DNA from: an uncultured Collinsella sp.
GTDB taxonomy: Bacteria; Actinomycetota; Coriobacteriia; Coriobacteriales; Coriobacteriaceae
Assembly (NCBI GenBank): GCA_900546455.1
Contig: URCS01000052.1
Location: forward strand, 1-12,880
Direction of reading: 5' to 3'
DNA length: 12,880 nucleotides
Positions 12,834-12,880 of the stretch are shown here, piece after piece. How positions within the stretch are numbered: position 1 is the stretch's first letter; each line of letters opens with the position of its first letter. A program made the position numbers and the translations under genes. The notes under the pieces were generated by a model that worked only from the letters and a program-made list of their open reading frames with translations, was not told where the DNA came from and ran no database searches.

Positions 12834-12880
12834 GCGCGTATCAAATTGTCGCCACGCCCTACAGCGCGCCGGAACCGGCT

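Overview
The window looks like chromosome from a high-GC gut Coriobacteriia, most probably Collinsella. That placement rests on overall protein character, strong AGGAG-type ribosome binding sites and gene order, and was not checked by any search. The backbone is a minus-strand housekeeping operon, disA-ispD-ispF-cysS-rlmB-yacP (8237 down to 2706). It keeps the order of the Bacillus subtilis radA-disA-...-ispD-ispF-...-cysS-...-rlmB-yacP region, with several of the intervening genes absent. The genes are tightly packed: disA/ispD overlap by one base, ispD/ispF by 11 bases, and ispF/cysS and rlmB/yacP are 3 bases apart. The one large gap, cysS-rlmB, holds an intrinsic-terminator-like hairpin and a 102-nt symmetric hairpin element.

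Left end (1-1114): three minus-strand tRNAs (Tyr-GTA, Thr-GGT, Met-CAT, the last cut by the window edge) run from a near-consensus promoter at 289-318. A separate tRNA-Thr(TGT) at 1040-1114 has its own promoter and terminator. Between the two tRNA units lies about 400 bp of non-coding repeats: a nested 122-nt inverted repeat (555-676) plus an extra copy, then three hairpin units with an exact 80-bp period (730-944).

Accessory genes: right after tRNA-Thr(TGT) comes a gene for one chain that joins an excisionase-type DNA-binding domain to a HipA-like kinase (1339-2679). Its extended -10 promoter sits in the loop of a perfect 22-bp inverted repeat. A second, conventional two-gene hipB-hipA module lies at 9284-11059, with three operator-like boxes spaced 26-27 bp upstream. 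So two HipA-type kinase systems, one fused and one split, flank the same housekeeping operon.

Right part: mntP, a Mn2+ efflux pump (8585-9163), diverges from disA and is preceded by a yybP-ykoY manganese riboswitch with a terminator expression platform. Its own downstream terminator contains the first of the hip operator boxes. pepD, an M20 dipeptidase (minus strand, 12644-11187), is convergent with hipA, and a perfect 15-bp terminator hairpin lies between them. The last 236 bases hold the pepD promoter region and a hairpin, with no gene seen.

In function, disA makes c-di-AMP, ispD/ispF supply isoprenoid precursors by the MEP pathway, cysS charges tRNA-Cys, rlmB methylates 23S rRNA and yacP is a probable ribosome-linked endoribonuclease. 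The most unusual material is the set of repeats, the fused HTH-kinase with its palindromic promoter, and the cysS-rlmB hairpin.
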